Source: Pseudomonas sp. PSKL.D1
Lineage (GTDB): Bacteria > Pseudomonadota > Gammaproteobacteria > Pseudomonadales > Pseudomonadaceae
Assembly (NCBI RefSeq): GCF_028898945.1
Contig: NZ_CP118607.1
Location: 5,566,001 to 5,630,000 of the forward strand
DNA length: 64,000 nucleotides
Direction: 5' to 3'
Shown here: one piece after another, positions 10,121 through 20,511 of the stretch
How the letters are laid out: each line of letters starts with the position of its first letter
How positions within the stretch are numbered: the stretch's first letter is position 1
Translations under genes and position numbers: made by a program
Notes under the pieces: model-generated
The model's input: only the letters and a program-made list of their open reading frames with translations
Told to the model about the DNA's origin: nothing
The model's database searches: none

Positions 10121-11086
10121 TCAAGGCGCGGTGGCAACCTTGGCCGGGGGTGTCCAGATCACGTCCTTGATGCTCAGCGGCTTGGGGATCAGCTTGAGCG
10201 CCTGGAAGGTGTCGGCGATTTTCTGTTGGGCGGCTACCACCTCAGGGGTGAGCGGCGCGGCACCGTAGCCTTGGCGTTTCACCGAGGTCAGGGTGATGTC
10301 GGCGGGCAGGCCGAGCAGCGGTGCGACCTGGGCGGTCACCTCTTGCGGGTTGGCCTGGGACCACTGGCCCACGGCGCGCACTTCCTCGATCAGGGTGTTG
10401 ATCACGGCTGGGTGCTGGGTGGCGTAGTTACGGGTAGCGAGGTAGAACTGGTGGTTGTCGACCAGGTCTTTGCCGTCACGAAGGGTGCGGGCCTGCAACT
10501 GCTGCTCGGCAGCGGCCTGGTACGGGTCCCAGATCACCCAGGCATCCACGCTGCCTCGCTCGAAGGCGGCACGGGCGTCGGCAGGTGGCAGGTAGACCGG
10601 TTGAATGTCGCTGTACTTGAGGCCGGCGTCTTCCAATGCACGAACCAGCAGGTAATGGACGTTGGAGCCTTTGTTGAGGGCGACTTTCTTGCCTTTGAGT
10701 TCCTTCACCGACTGGATTGGCGAACCCTTCGGCACGAGGATGGCTTCGCTGTGCGGCGCAGGTGGCTCGTAGGCCACGTACAGCAGGTCGGCACCGGCAG
10801 CCTGGGCGAATACAGGCGGCGTTTCACCCGTGACGCCAAAGTCGATGGAGCCAACGTTCAGCCCTTCAAGCAGCTGCGGGCCACCGGGGAACTCGGTCCA
10901 TTGCACCTGCACGCCCTGTTCAGCCAGGCGCTTTTCCAGCGTGCCCTTGGCCTTGAGCAGCACCAGGGTGCCGTATTTCTGATAACCGATACGCAGGCTT
11001 TCGGCCTGGGCTTGGGTGATGGCGCCGAAGGACACAGCCGCCGCAAACAGGGCGACCAGACCACGACGCAAGAAGACTGTGCGCAT
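10121..11086 (-). CDS. ssuA: Alkanesulfonate-binding periplasmic protein
   Basis: Substrate-binding subunit of SsuABC, 321 aa. Signal peptide about residues 1-28 (cleavage after ITQAQA). Family segments include [39 protein letters not shown] and [14 protein letters not shown]. By eye, the whole protein contains no Cys and no Met after the initiator, as expected for a protein made under sulfur starvation. It follows ssuE after an 84-bp gap and precedes ssuD by 35 bp. Confidence 0.95.
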   Translation of the reverse strand: MRTVFLRRGLVALFAAAVSFGAITQAQAESLRIGYQKYGTLVLLKAKGTLEKRLAEQGVQVQWTEFPGGPQLLEGLNVGSIDFGVTGETPPVFAQAAGADLLYVAYEPPAPHSEAILVPKGSPIQSVKELKGKKVALNKGSNVHYLLVRALEDAGLKYSDIQPVYLPPADARAAFERGSVDAWVIWDPYQAAAEQQLQARTLRDGKDLVDNHQFYLATRNYATQHPAVINTLIEEVRAVGQWSQANPQEVTAQVAPLLGLPADITLTSVKRQGYGAAPLTPEVVAAQQKIADTFQALKLIPKPLSIKDVIWTPPAKVATAP

Positions 11087-11170
11087 GGCGCTCTCCTGTG
11101 CGATTGGGTTCGGGTTGCACCTGCTTGCCTCGTTGACGGGCGAGTAAGGTGGTACAGCGGTAAGGCCGGG

Positions 11171-11764
11171 TCAGATGCTCCAGCGAGCGCTGATCAGGCG
11201 TTCATTCAGCACGCCGGGGGCCACGGGGCGCGGCCTGCGGGCCAGGGCAACGTGGAAGGTTTCCAGCGAGTCTTGCAAGCGTGCTTCCAGCGCCGGGGCC
11301 AGTTGTGCTGGCCGGGTGCCTTCTGCGTAAGCAATCTGGCTGTCATCGGCAAAGATCCCTTGCAGGGTCTCTTGTGCCTTGAGTGCCGACAGCACAGGTT
11401 TGAGTGCGTAATCCACTGCCAGCATGTGGGCGATGCTGCCGCCGGTGGCGATGGGCAAAACGATCTTGTGTTCCAGTGCGCGTTCAGGCAGCAGGTCGAG
11501 CAGGGTTTTCAGGGCGCCGGCGAACGATGCCTTGTACACCGGGGTAGCCACGATGAGGCCGTCGGCCTGTGCAACCAGCTGCTGGAAGTGCTGTACATGC
11601 GGGCTGTCGAAGCGCGCATGAAGCAGGTCTTCTGCCGGGAAATCTCGCACCTGGAAGGTCACCACCTCGACACCGTTGCCCTGCAGCCACTGGCGCGAAC
11701 GCTCCAGCAACACGCCGGAGCGTGAACGGGTACTGGGGCTACCACCGATTGAGACGACCAGCAT
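11171..11764 (-). CDS. ssuE: NAD(P)H-dependent FMN reductase
   Basis: Supplies FMNH2 to SsuD. 197 aa flavodoxin-like fold: phosphate-binding loop [13 protein letters not shown] at residues 5-17, and [21 protein letters not shown] typical of the NADPH-dependent FMN reductase family. First gene of ssuEADCBF; GGAAG precedes the ATG. The region upstream is very AT-rich (about 11800-11860), a plausible site for CysB-type control, though I cannot define a site. Confidence 0.94.
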   Translation of the reverse strand: MLVVSIGGSPSTRSRSGVLLERSRQWLQGNGVEVVTFQVRDFPAEDLLHARFDSPHVQHFQQLVAQADGLIVATPVYKASFAGALKTLLDLLPERALEHKIVLPIATGGSIAHMLAVDYALKPVLSALKAQETLQGIFADDSQIAYAEGTRPAQLAPALEARLQDSLETFHVALARRPRPVAPGVLNERLISARWSI

Positions 11765-11871
11765 TACGGCGCTTCCTTGTGTTGGGTTGAGGAGACATTA
11801 CCAGTCTGTTCATATATCTAGAAATCATATTTTTTCATTTGTTTATTCCATTCATATCTATGCCTGTCAGG

Positions 11872-11957
11872 GCCTCATCGCGGATAAATCCGCTCCTACA
11901 GGTAACGCGGACTTCAGGTCGGCGCGATCGTGGTAGGAGCGGATTTATCCGCGATGA
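11872..11957. repeat. Inverted pair of REP elements
   Basis: atcgcggataaatccgctcc inside 11872-11900 and its reverse complement inside 11933-11957, about 32 bp apart, between ssuE and the lsfA terminator. Confidence 0.85.
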
Positions 11958-11979
11958 ACCCAACGCCGTTCTACAGGCA

Positions 11980-12004
11980 TAAAAAAGGGCCGTCGAAACG
12001 GCCC
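11980..12004 (-). terminator. Rho-independent terminator of lsfA
   Basis: On the minus strand: stem GGGCCGTTTCGACGGCCC followed directly by TTTTTT, 42 bp after the lsfA stop. Confidence 0.85.
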
Positions 12005-12045
12005 GAATATCCCTGCATGGCTAAGAGCAATACAACGAGGATCCT

Positions 12046-12684
12046 TTAACGATTAGGTTGCGGAGTCAGGCGCAGGTAAGGCTTCACGGCGCGGTACCCT
12101 TTCGGGAAACGCTGCTTGATTTCGTCCTCATCCTTCAGCGAAGGCACGATCACCACTTCGTCACCATCCTGCCAGTTCCCTGGTGTGGCGACCTTGTGGT
12201 TGTCGGTAAGCTGCAGTGAGTCGATCACCCGCAGAATTTCGTTGAAGTTACGCCCGGTACTGGCCGGATAAGTAATGGTCAGGCGCACCTTCTTGTTCGG
12301 GTCGATCACGAACAGTGAGCGCACGGTCAGGGTGTCGCTGGCATTAGGGTGGATCAGGTCGTACAGGTCGGACACCTTACGGTCGGCGTCGGCAATGATC
12401 GGGAAGTTGACCACGGTGTTCTGGGTCTCGTTGATGTCCTCGATCCATTTGTGGTGCGAGTCGACCGGGTCCACCGACAGGGCAATGGCTTTGACGCCAC
12501 GTTGGGCGAAGTCTTCCTTGAGCTTGGCGGTCAGGCCCAGCTCGGTGGTGCAGACCGGAGTGAAATCGGCCGGGTGGGAGAACAGCACACCCCAGCTGCT
12601 GCCCAGCCATTCGTGGAAGCGGATTTTGCCTTCGCTGGAATCCTGTTCGAAATCGGGGGCGATGTCGCCGAGTTTGAGGCTCAT
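12046..12684 (-). CDS. lsfA: 1-Cys peroxiredoxin LsfA
   Basis: Thiol peroxidase of the Prx6 (1-Cys) group, 212 aa. Peroxidatic Cys45 in SHPADFTPVCTTELG is the only cysteine, and there is no Met after the initiator. The long C-terminal arm is typical of Prx6. The ATG at 12684 has GGAG 9 nt upstream; a longer frame to 12726 lacks this. LsfA is a known sulfate-starvation protein of Pseudomonas, and the gene lies between the ssu and tau loci. It has its own terminator, and a palindrome lies upstream. Confidence 0.94.
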   Translation of the reverse strand: MSLKLGDIAPDFEQDSSEGKIRFHEWLGSSWGVLFSHPADFTPVCTTELGLTAKLKEDFAQRGVKAIALSVDPVDSHHKWIEDINETQNTVVNFPIIADADRKVSDLYDLIHPNASDTLTVRSLFVIDPNKKVRLTITYPASTGRNFNEILRVIDSLQLTDNHKVATPGNWQDGDEVVIVPSLKDEDEIKQRFPKGYRAVKPYLRLTPQPNR

Positions 12685-12755
12685 GGGGTGCGGCTCCTGT
12701 GCTGTGTTCTGGCCTTGTGGGTTCAATGTGCCTGCATCCGATGCAAAACAAAAAG

Positions 12756-12773
12756 AATAAATAACGATTTATT
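12756..12773. promoter_or_regulatory. AT-rich palindrome upstream of lsfA
   Basis: Perfect inverted repeat AATAAAT-AACG-ATTTATT in the lsfA leader, 72 bp before the ATG. Possible operator or promoter element; the binding protein is unknown. Confidence 0.45.
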
Positions 12774-12804
12774 TATAACCGCAGAGCATACGAAATTGCG
12801 GGCA

Positions 12805-12832
12805 CAAAAAAGCCTCGCACTAGGCGAGGCTC
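12805..12832 (-). terminator. Rho-independent terminator of the OprD-family porin gene
   Basis: On the minus strand: AGCCTCGC-CTAGT-GCGAGGCT followed by TTTTTT, 16 bp after the porin stop. Confidence 0.88.
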
Positions 12833-12848
12833 TTAGATCAGCTACGGC

Positions 12849-14183
12849 TTACAGGAAGTTGTAAGTGTAGTTGAAGATCAGGCGGGTCTGATCCTGGTCA
12901 GCCAGCGAGCTGGTGCCGGTGCCACGGTATACGCCGTGACGCAGGCTGGCGCCCAGGCCTTTGAAGGTGCCTTCCTGGATGACGTAGTCAACGCGAGCAT
13001 CACGCTCCCACTCGCTGAAGGTACCGCCGCCAGTGGCGTTCTTGCCGTCTTCACCTTTCAGGTAAGCGACCGAAGCCTTCAGGCCTGGTACGCCCAGACG
13101 CGCGAAGTCATACGAGTACTGACCGAAGGTGGTGTTTTCACCGGCCTTGGCGAACTGGTTGATCATGCTGTCGGTGAACAGGTAGAAGCTTGCGCCGCCG
13201 GCACCTTCGAGCGAAGAGGTAGAGCCGTCTTTACGCACGTTGCCCTGGTTCAGCCAGACGAAGCCACCGTCGTCGCTAACCTGCTGATGGCCCAGCATCA
13301 GCGAGTGGCCACCCAAGGTGTAGGTGAACATCGCAGACCAGGTCTTGTTGTCGACCTCGCCCGAATTCTTGGCGTAGCCACCGTTGTTGTTGAAGGTGTA
13401 GCCCGCTTCGCCGTTGCGGCCGTCGCTGCTGCTGTCGAAGTAGCGCAGGTCGGTTTTGAACGACTGGTCGTCAGCAATCTTGAAGACGTGGGTCGCGCCC
13501 AGGAAGTGCTGCTTGTAGAAGTCTTCCAGGTTCGAGTAGTAGTACTGCAGGGTCAGGTCTGGAGTGAGCTTGTAGTCCAGGCCGCCGTAGCGGAACTTGT
13601 TGCTGTCGCGGTAGGCACCGGCGACCGACAGACCAGTACGGTTGCTCGAAGCACGGCCCATGGCGTGGGTCAGCTGACCGGCGTTGATGGTCAGGTTGTC
13701 GATTTCCTTCGACTGGATGGTGCCACCCTCGAAGGTTTGCGGCAGCAGACGGCCATCGTTGGAAACGAGGATCGGCAGGTTCGGTGCCAGGGCGCTACCG
13801 TAGTGAACCTCGGTCTTCGAGAAGCGAGCCTTGGCGTTACCGCCGATGCGGGCCCACTGGCTAGCAGCCGAACCATCGGAGTCGCTAGGGAAGAAGCTGC
13901 TGTTGTCCGGGTGCTTGCCGCGACCGCCATCCAGGTGAATACCCCACAGGGCCTGAACGTCAACGCCGAAACCAACGGTGCCTTGGGTGAAGCCGGACAG
14001 GTAGTCCAGCTTGAAGCCTTGGCCCGATTCGCGGTTGTCTGCGCCGCCATCACGGTTGTCGTTGTTGAAGTACATGGTGCGCGAGCTGAGTGCCAGTTTG
14101 CTGTCTTCGATGAAGCCGGCAGCGCTTGCTTGTTGGGCGAGAACCCCCAGTGCCACGGCCAGGGCCAGGCTGGACTTGTACAT
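12849..14183 (-). CDS. oprE: OprD-family outer-membrane porin (OprE-like)
   Basis: 18-strand OprD-type porin, 444 aa. Signal peptide about 1-21 (ALGVLAQQASA). The mature protein begins AGFIEDSKLALSSRTMYFNND, a standard OprD-family N-terminus, and it ends in NYTYNFL with the C-terminal Phe-type sorting signal region. Monocistronic, with its own terminator. It has at least five internal Met, so it lacks the sulfur-sparing composition of its neighbours, and a role in organosulfur uptake rests on position only. The oprE symbol is from resemblance and could be another OprD paralogue. Confidence 0.87.
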   Translation of the reverse strand: MYKSSLALAVALGVLAQQASAAGFIEDSKLALSSRTMYFNNDNRDGGADNRESGQGFKLDYLSGFTQGTVGFGVDVQALWGIHLDGGRGKHPDNSSFFPSDSDGSAASQWARIGGNAKARFSKTEVHYGSALAPNLPILVSNDGRLLPQTFEGGTIQSKEIDNLTINAGQLTHAMGRASSNRTGLSVAGAYRDSNKFRYGGLDYKLTPDLTLQYYYSNLEDFYKQHFLGATHVFKIADDQSFKTDLRYFDSSSDGRNGEAGYTFNNNGGYAKNSGEVDNKTWSAMFTYTLGGHSLMLGHQQVSDDGGFVWLNQGNVRKDGSTSSLEGAGGASFYLFTDSMINQFAKAGENTTFGQYSYDFARLGVPGLKASVAYLKGEDGKNATGGGTFSEWERDARVDYVIQEGTFKGLGASLRHGVYRGTGTSSLADQDQTRLIFNYTYNFL

Positions 14184-14681
14184 GTTTTGCTCCTCTACGT
14201 TCTAATTCTTGTGTATCTCTGGCGGTGGAGTCTTCTGCCCCGCTCGCCGTGGATGGACGATTTAGTCCCAAAGCGTGACCATTTAGTCAATGGTTTCTAA
14301 ACGTTGCAAGACTATGGTCTAAGGTCGCCCCTGCGCTACAGGATAATGACAATCCTATAAATCCAAAATGACCGTTTTGTGAATTTGTAAGATTTTTACG
14401 GAATATAGTTGGAACGTTTACTACCAAAAGTTGTATCGACCCTGCAAATCAGATCTTTAGGTTATGTGCAAACGTTTGGCAAGCTGGCATCCATTTCCTA
14501 CCCTCACGAAGGGACGAAAGGTTAGCAGCCCCTCCGCTTTCCGCCAGCGCCCTCCCCCACCTGCCCAGCATTAAAGCGTTTGGCTCCTAAGCTAATTCTA
14601 AAAAGTTATTTATTTTTGATTTCTTAGATCATCTAGTCTTCTCGCCATCCATCACATCGCTTGCCTGACGAGAGGTTCACC
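14184..14681. promoter_or_regulatory. 498-bp divergent porin/tauA control region
   Basis: No gene seen. It contains a phased direct repeat near the porin start (14256-14288), a perfect palindrome CAAACGTTTG at 14469-14478, and an AT-rich block at about 14590-14640 just upstream of tauA. It must hold both divergent promoters; I cannot place -10/-35 boxes with confidence. Confidence 0.5.
14256..14288. repeat. Direct repeat GACSATTTAGTC, 21-bp period
   Basis: GACGATTTAGTC at 14256-14267 and GACCATTTAGTC at 14277-14288 (11 of 12 identical), exactly 21 bp apart, that is, two helical turns. The second copy overlaps the inverted repeat ACCATT-TAGTC-AATGGT. They lie 73-105 bp upstream of the porin ATG. 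Likely regulator half-sites by inference. Confidence 0.5.
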
Positions 14682-15653
14682 ATGATCCCGCATGCCCCGC
14701 TGCGCCTGTTCGCCGCCCTGACTCTCGCCAGCGCCAGCTGGTTGGCCCAGGCTGCCGACCTCACGGTCGCCTACCAGACCACCGTCGATCCGGCCAAAGT
14801 GGCCCAGGCCGATGGCGACTATGAAAAAGCCAGCAAGGCCAGCATCGACTGGCGCAAGTTCGATAACGGCGCCGACGTGATTACCGCCGTGGCCAGTGGC
14901 GACGTGCAGATCGGCTACCTGGGTTCGAGCCCACTGGCCGCCGCCGCCACCCGCAAGCTACCCGTGGAAACCTTCCTGATTGCTACGCAGATCGGCGCCG
15001 GCGAAGCGCTGGTTGCCCGCGACAACATCAAGACGCCGCAGGACCTGGTGGGCAAGAAAGTCGCCGTGCCGTTCGTTTCCACCGGCCATTACAGCCTGCT
15101 GGCCGCGCTGAAGAGCTGGAACATCGACCCGTCCAAAGTCCAGATCCTCAACCTGGCGCCGCCCGCGATCATTGCCGCCTGGAAGCGCGGCGACATCGAC
15201 GCCACCTACGTATGGGACCCGGCCCTGGGCGTAGCCAAAGAAAACGGCAAAGTGCTGATCACCTCCGGCCAGCTCGCCGAAAAAGGCGCCCCGACGTTCG
15301 ACGCATGGATCGTGCGCAAAGACTTCGCCGCCAAGCACCCGGACGTGGTGAAGGCCTTCGCCAAGGTCACCCTCGACGCCTACGCCGACTACCGCAAAGA
15401 CCCGAAAGCCTGGCTGGCCAACCCCGACAATGTCAGCAAGCTGGCCAAGCTGTCCGGCGCCAAAGCGGCAGACATCCCCGTGCTGCTGGAAGGCAACGTC
15501 TACCCGCTGGCAGCCGACCAGGCCCGCGAACTCGGCGCACCGACCACCCAGGCCCTCACCGACACGGCCACCTTCCTCAAACAGCAAGGCAAGGTCGAAG
15601 CGGTGCTGCCGGACTACTCGCCTTACGTCAGCGCCCAATACATCCCCAACTAA
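14682..15653 (+). CDS. tauA: Taurine-binding periplasmic protein
   Basis: Substrate-binding subunit of the taurine importer, 323 aa. Signal peptide about 1-24 (ASASWLAQA), mature start ADLTVAYQTTVDPAKVAQ. Segments such as SGDVQIGYLGSSPLAAAATR and GDIDATYVWDPALG fit TauA. Start ATG 14682 chosen for GAGAGG 6 nt upstream; an in-frame TTG at 14661 is unlikely. No Cys, and no Met after the initiator, by eye. First gene of tauABCD. Confidence 0.95.
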   Translation: MIPHAPLRLFAALTLASASWLAQAADLTVAYQTTVDPAKVAQADGDYEKASKASIDWRKFDNGADVITAVASGDVQIGYLGSSPLAAAATRKLPVETFLIATQIGAGEALVARDNIKTPQDLVGKKVAVPFVSTGHYSLLAALKSWNIDPSKVQILNLAPPAIIAAWKRGDIDATYVWDPALGVAKENGKVLITSGQLAEKGAPTFDAWIVRKDFAAKHPDVVKAFAKVTLDAYADYRKDPKAWLANPDNVSKLAKLSGAKAADIPVLLEGNVYPLAADQARELGAPTTQALTDTATFLKQQGKVEAVLPDYSPYVSAQYIPN

Positions 15654-15677
15654 GCCTGCAACTGCACGGAGCCTGCC

Positions 15678-16466
15678 ATGGCCTTGCTTGAACTGGAGCG
15701 CATCAGCGCACAGTACCCCGGCGCCACCGCCCCGGTGCTGGCCGACATCAACCTGAGCCTGGGGCCTCGCCAGTTGCTGGTGGCCTTGGGGCCATCCGGC
15801 AGCGGTAAGACCTCGCTGCTTAACCTGATCGCCGGCTTTGTTGCCCCCAGCAGCGGGCGCATCACCCTGGACGGTGTGCCAGTACAAGGCCCTGGTGCCG
15901 AGCGTGGCGTGGTGTTTCAGGACGACGCCCTGTTGCCTTGGCAGAACGTGCTGGGCAACGTGGCCTTCGGCCTGGAGCTGGCCGGCGTGCCCCGCGCCCA
16001 GCGCGAAGCAAAGGCCCGTGAAATGCTCGCCCTGGTCGACCTCGACGGCTTTGCCGAGCGGCGCATCTGGGAACTGTCCGGCGGCCAGAAACAGCGCGTA
16101 GGCTTGGCCCGTGCACTGGCGGCCAACCCGCGCGTGCTGTTGATGGACGAGCCCTTCGGCGCCCTCGATGCCTTCACACGCGAGCAAATGCAGGAATTGC
16201 TGCTGCAGGTGTGGCAACGCACCGCCAAGCCGGTGTTCCTGATCACCCATGACATTGAAGAAGCGGTGTTCCTCGCCAGCGAACTGGTATTGCTGGCACC
16301 GAACCCTGGCCGGGTGGTCGAGCGCCTGCAACTGGACTTCGGCCAGCGCTATGCCGCTGGCGAGTCAGCCCGCGCGATCAAGTCCGACCCACAATTCATC
16401 GAAACCCGCGAGCATGTACTGGCGCGGGTGTTCTCCCAACGCCAGAGCCAGCAGGAGCCCGCATGA
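15678..16466 (+). CDS. tauB: Taurine ABC transporter ATPase
   Basis: ATPase of TauABC, 262 aa. Walker [10 protein letters not shown] near residue 38, Q-loop [14 protein letters not shown], signature [16 protein letters not shown], Walker [14 protein letters not shown]-loop [12 protein letters not shown]. 24 bp after tauA; its stop overlaps the tauC ATG by 4 nt. Confidence 0.95.
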   Translation: MALLELERISAQYPGATAPVLADINLSLGPRQLLVALGPSGSGKTSLLNLIAGFVAPSSGRITLDGVPVQGPGAERGVVFQDDALLPWQNVLGNVAFGLELAGVPRAQREAKAREMLALVDLDGFAERRIWELSGGQKQRVGLARALAANPRVLLMDEPFGALDAFTREQMQELLLQVWQRTAKPVFLITHDIEEAVFLASELVLLAPNPGRVVERLQLDFGQRYAAGESARAIKSDPQFIETREHVLARVFSQRQSQQEPA

Positions 16467-17302
16467 GCAGCCTGGACCTGCCCGTTGCCGCCAAAGGCAA
16501 CACTCAAACCCGGCCTGCCCTGAACGCTCGCCGCCCATTGTCTACCCGCTGGATCAGCACCCTGACACTGACCAGCCTGCTGCTGGCCTGGTGGCTAGTG
16601 ACCGCTGCCGGCTGGGTCGAGCCGCTGTTCCTGCCGTCACCCGGCGACATCCTGGCCAAAGGCTGGAGCCTGCTCACCCAAGGCTACATGGACGCCAGCC
16701 TGTGGCAGCACCTGGGCGCGAGCCTCGGCCGCATCGGCCTGGCGCTTGCCGCTGCCACCCTGACCGCCATCCCGGTAGGCATCGCCATCGGCTACAACCG
16801 CGTGGCGCGCGGCATCCTAGACCCGCTGATCGAGTTCTACCGCCCCATCCCGCCGCTGGCCTACCTGCCACTGATCGTCATCTGGTGCGGTATTGGCGAG
16901 CTGTCCAAGGTACTGCTGATCTACCTGGCAATCTTCGCCCCGATCGCGATTGCCACCGCCACCGGCGTGCGCACCGTCGACCCGGCCAAGCTGCGTGCCG
17001 CGCAGTCGCTGGGAGCGACCAAGGCTCAGCTGATCCGCCATGTGATCCTGCCCAGCGCCCTGCCCGACATCCTTACCGGCATCCGCATCGGCCTGGGCGT
17101 GGGCTGGTCGACGCTGGTCGCCGCCGAATTGATCGCTGCCACGAGCGGCCTGGGCTTCATGGTGCAATCAGCTGCGCAGTTTCTGGTTACCGATGTGGTG
17201 GTACTGGGCATTTTGCTGATCGCCCTGATTGCCTTCGCCCTGGAAATGGGCTTGCGCGCCCTGCAACGCAAGCTGGTGCCCTGGCACGGGCAGAGCCACT
17301 GA
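16463..17302 (+). CDS. tauC: Taurine ABC transporter permease
   Basis: Membrane subunit of TauABC, 279 aa, about six TM segments after a hydrophilic N-terminal tail of some 30 residues. The EAA loop reads [31 protein letters not shown]. Translationally coupled to tauB through ATGA. Confidence 0.95.
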   Translation: MSSLDLPVAAKGNTQTRPALNARRPLSTRWISTLTLTSLLLAWWLVTAAGWVEPLFLPSPGDILAKGWSLLTQGYMDASLWQHLGASLGRIGLALAAATLTAIPVGIAIGYNRVARGILDPLIEFYRPIPPLAYLPLIVIWCGIGELSKVLLIYLAIFAPIAIATATGVRTVDPAKLRAAQSLGATKAQLIRHVILPSALPDILTGIRIGLGVGWSTLVAAELIAATSGLGFMVQSAAQFLVTDVVVLGILLIALIAFALEMGLRALQRKLVPWHGQSH

Positions 17303-17347
17303 TTGCCTACTGACTACGCCGGCAACCCGGCGCCAGGAACGAGATAA

Positions 17348-18184
<837 letters not shown>

Positions 18185-18198
18185 GGCCTCCTGCTCGG

Positions 18199-18257
18199 GC
18201 CTCTTCGCGGGTAAATCGCAGCGGCGAACCGCCGCTTCGATTTACCCGCGAAGAGGC
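18199..18257. repeat. Long near-perfect hairpin between convergent tauD and betT
   Basis: 20-bp arms GCCTCTTCGCGGGTAAATCG / CGATTTACCCGCGAAGAGGC are perfect, and the loop itself pairs (AGCGGCG-AAC-CGCCGCT), giving a stem of about 28 bp with one mismatch. It resembles a REP-type palindrome. It may end transcription from both sides, although there is no T-run. Confidence 0.8.
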
Positions 18258-18269
18258 CGGTGCAGGTTA

Positions 18270-20273
18270 TCACCTGACCAGATGCAGGAACTGCATATGC
18301 CGTTCGTACTGATCCAGGATGTCGTTGATGATCTGCTCCTTGCTGTAGCCCACCAGGTCATAGTTCTGGCTGCCTTCACTCAGGTGCACCTCCGCCCGGT
18401 AATAACGGCGGTTCTTCAACTCCTGCGTGCCCAACCCACCCAATGCGAACGACGGCGTGAAGTACCCACGCATCTGCACTTGGTAAATGAACGGTTGCTC
18501 CTCGCCATGGCCAACCTTCAGGCTCACGTTGTCATGGCTAGGGTCATCCTGGGTCACCAGCACCAGCCCCTTCTGCTCGAACACCTCGCGCACCTCGGCA
18601 ATCGCCGGGCGCACCACATCGTCCATGAAGCGATACACCTCGTCCCGTGACGGGAAGTGAACGGCCTGGCTCAGGCGCTGGCGCCAGCCACCACGGCCAC
18701 GGCGCGACTGGGCAAACGGTGCCAGCGAGTGCATCTGCGCGATCTGCCGCTGGCTTTCAAGGTAGAAAGCCTTGTGCAGGCCCCACATCATGCACAGCAA
18801 GATCAGCGAGAAAGGCAGCGAGGTCAGCACCACCGCCGACTTCAAGGAATCAATGCTGCCCGCGAACAACAGGCTGCTGGTGATGAGCGCTGTCATTGCC
18901 CCCCAGAAGATGCGCAGCCAGTTCGGCCCGTCTTCGTCGGCACCGCCACCCTTGGCAGACAGCGTTGACAGCACTACCGTGCCCGAGTCAGCCGAGGTGA
19001 CGAAGAACACAAAGCTGATGAACACCGTGACCGCGATGACCGTCTTGCTCCACGGGTAGGTTTCCAGCAGCAGGTAAAGGCTCATCGACGGGTCGTCCAG
19101 CGCCGACTGCCCAAGCGCGGTCATGCCGTGGTTGATCACCTGGTCCAGCGCGCTGTTGCCGAAAATCGACATCCACGCCAGGGTGAAGCCAAGCGGAATC
19201 AGCAGCACACCAAACACGAATTCACGAATGGTCCGGCCCCGTGAGATACGGGCAATGAACAGCCCCACGAACGGCGCCCAGGCAATCCACCAGGCCCAGT
19301 AGAACACTGTCCAGCCACCCAGCCAGTCACGTTGCTCACCGTAGGCGTATACGTCGAAACTCTTGCGTGGCAAGGCACCGAGGTAGTCGCCCAGGTTTTG
19401 AATCAAGGTGTTGAACAGGTGCTGAGTCGGCCCGGCGAACAGCACGAACAACAGCAGTGCGCAGGCCAGGAACAGGTTGATGTCACTCATCACCCGCACG
19501 CCTTTCTCAACCCCGGCAACAGCAACAGCTACCGCCGCCCCCATCATCAGGACAATGAGGATGACCTGCACCCACTGGCTGTGGCTGATGCCGAACAGGT
19601 AGTCCAGGCCGGCGTTGAGGTGCAGTACGCCAAAGCCCATGTCCGCACCCAGGCCGAACACCGTGGCAATGATGCCAAAGCCGTCCACCGCATAGCCGAT
19701 CGGGCCGTTGATGCGCTTGCCGATCAGCGGGTACAGCGCCGAACGCAAGGCCAGCGGCAGGTTGTGGCGGTAGGCGAAATAGGCCAGCGCCATACCGACA
19801 AACGCAAACACACCCCAGCCGTGCAGGCCCCAATGCAAGAACAGGATCTGCATCGCCTGGCGCCCGGCCTCTGCCGTGCCTGCCTCGCCCTGCGGGGGCT
19901 GCAGCATGTGGGTCAGCGGTTCGGAAACGCAGAAGAAGAACAGCGTGATGCTGATGCCGGCGGCAAACAGCATGCCCGCCCACGACAGGTAACTGAACTC
20001 GGGTTCGTCGTGGTCGGCACCGAGCTTGATCTTGCCGTAGCCAGACAAGGCGGTGACCACCACGAAGACCAGGTACAGGGTCATGGCCAGCATGTAGTAC
20101 CAGCCGACCGTGTTGGCCGCCCAGTTCTGCGCTGCCAACAGCCACTCGCCCGCCGCTTGCGGCTGCGCAATGACCACCAGGCCAAAAATGAGAATGAAGC
20201 TTGCCGCGAAGTAGAACACCGGCGGGTTCATGCGGATCTTGCCGTTGGCAAGCGATGGGGACGGTGCACTCAT
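18270..20273 (-). CDS. betT: BCCT-family choline/betaine transporter
   Basis: Secondary transporter of the betaine/choline/carnitine family, 667 aa, close to E. coli BetT in length. About 12 TM segments, with the BCCT Trp-rich helix WTVFYWAWWIAWAPFVGLFIARISRGRT, then a cytoplasmic C-terminal domain of about 170 residues. ATG 20273 chosen (GAGGTG upstream); a frame to 20378 is longer but lacks support. Converges with tauD. Substrate is likely choline or a betaine; choline-O-sulfate or a sulfonium compound would suit the neighbourhood but is not shown. Confidence 0.85.
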   Translation of the reverse strand: MSAPSPSLANGKIRMNPPVFYFAASFILIFGLVVIAQPQAAGEWLLAAQNWAANTVGWYYMLAMTLYLVFVVVTALSGYGKIKLGADHDEPEFSYLSWAGMLFAAGISITLFFFCVSEPLTHMLQPPQGEAGTAEAGRQAMQILFLHWGLHGWGVFAFVGMALAYFAYRHNLPLALRSALYPLIGKRINGPIGYAVDGFGIIATVFGLGADMGFGVLHLNAGLDYLFGISHSQWVQVILIVLMMGAAVAVAVAGVEKGVRVMSDINLFLACALLLFVLFAGPTQHLFNTLIQNLGDYLGALPRKSFDVYAYGEQRDWLGGWTVFYWAWWIAWAPFVGLFIARISRGRTIREFVFGVLLIPLGFTLAWMSIFGNSALDQVINHGMTALGQSALDDPSMSLYLLLETYPWSKTVIAVTVFISFVFFVTSADSGTVVLSTLSAKGGGADEDGPNWLRIFWGAMTALITSSLLFAGSIDSLKSAVVLTSLPFSLILLCMMWGLHKAFYLESQRQIAQMHSLAPFAQSRRGRGGWRQRLSQAVHFPSRDEVYRFMDDVVRPAIAEVREVFEQKGLVLVTQDDPSHDNVSLKVGHGEEQPFIYQVQMRGYFTPSFALGGLGTQELKNRRYYRAEVHLSEGSQNYDLVGYSKEQIINDILDQYERHMQFLHLVR

Positions 20274-20434
20274 GAAGCGGGCACCTCGTCGATAGACGTG
20301 AGGTTCGTAATGAACGGGTTCAGCAAAGGAATCCTCCTGTTGAACACCGGCAGCGGACCAGCGTTTTTCGTTGAACAAGCGTTCAAGTTAAACATGGATT
20401 GGATTTCAATGCGAACCGGGGGGCTGGCCGGTCT

Positions 20435-20505
20435 GGCCTCATCGCGGATAAATCCGCCCCTACACGGACTGGTGTTTGTAGGAGCGGATTTATCCGCGAT
20501 AGGCC
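20435..20505. repeat. Inverted pair of REP elements
   Basis: ATCGCGGATAAATCCGCCCC (one substitution from the common core) at 20441-20460 and the reverse-complement copy inside 20478-20504, between betT and the serine acetyltransferase gene. Confidence 0.85.
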
Positions 20506-20511
20506 CAAACC

